Assembly (NCBI GenBank): GCA_026415275.1
Contig: JAOAHK010000002.1
Coordinates: 16,814 to 31,077, forward strand
Length of the DNA stretch: 14,264 nt
From: Anaerolineales bacterium
Lineage (GTDB): Bacteria; Chloroflexota; Anaerolineae; Anaerolineales; UBA4823
Reading direction: 5' to 3'
How positions within the stretch are numbered: the stretch's first letter is position 1; the number at the start of each line of letters is the position of its first letter. The position numbers and the translations under genes were made by a program. The notes beneath the pieces were generated by a model. It was not told the DNA's origin. It made no database searches and saw only the letters and a list, made by a program, of their open reading frames with translations. Shown piece by piece: positions 14,214-14,264 of this stretch.

Positions 14214-14264
14214 GGTTGTTTTTTGACCTCCTTTTGTTGTCGAACCCGCCGCCAATCCCCTTGC

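Noticed and set aside
1..14264. CRISPR array, tRNA, rRNA, insertion sequence or phage genes
   Set aside because: No spaced direct repeats, cloverleaf sequence, transposase motif or terminal inverted repeats were recognised.

Overview
The window looks like chromosomal DNA of an aerobic or facultatively respiring bacterium, most likely a member of the Chloroflexota (Anaerolineae-like). I infer this from gene content: a Bacillus-type split quinol:cytochrome c reductase, a two-anchor succinate dehydrogenase, and DUF2203 and DUF2270 proteins together. It was not checked by a search. No mobile element, CRISPR array, tRNA or rRNA was seen, and no stretch over 300 bases lacks a gene.

Left part (1-5974) is respiratory. 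On the minus strand a qcrABC-like operon reads leftwards: Tat-targeted Rieske protein, b6-length cytochrome b, and a subunit IV protein fused to two c-type haem domains that runs off the left edge. On the plus strand, sharing one 182-bp divergent control region, lies sdhCDAB. Both complexes meet at the quinone pool: succinate dehydrogenase reduces quinone and the bc complex reoxidises it.

Middle part (5975-7729) is a two-gene plus-strand unit with an ATGA overlap: a DUF2203 protein and an MFS_3-type exporter. It is preceded by an extended -10 and a perfect 12-bp palindrome.

Right part (7805-12864) is a minus-strand three-gene operon with short gaps, read from right to left: a cobalamin-dependent acyl-CoA mutase large subunit, a membrane protein joining DUF2270 to a DUF2179-like domain, and a membrane-anchored triple-GAF diguanylate cyclase. 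The mutase would be called methylmalonyl-CoA mutase by homology, but its two substrate-carboxylate residues are replaced (Phe89, Gln207). This is the pattern known from isobutyryl-CoA mutase, and it is the main finding here.

Far right (12974-14213, minus strand) holds a decayed TPR-GGDEF gene with an internal deletion and frameshift, and an intact Fur-family metal-responsive repressor. No wholly new system is evident. The most unusual points are the mutase active site, the b6-type cytochrome b without the haem-binding cysteine, the subunit IV-dihaem fusion and the DUF2270-DUF2179 fusion.
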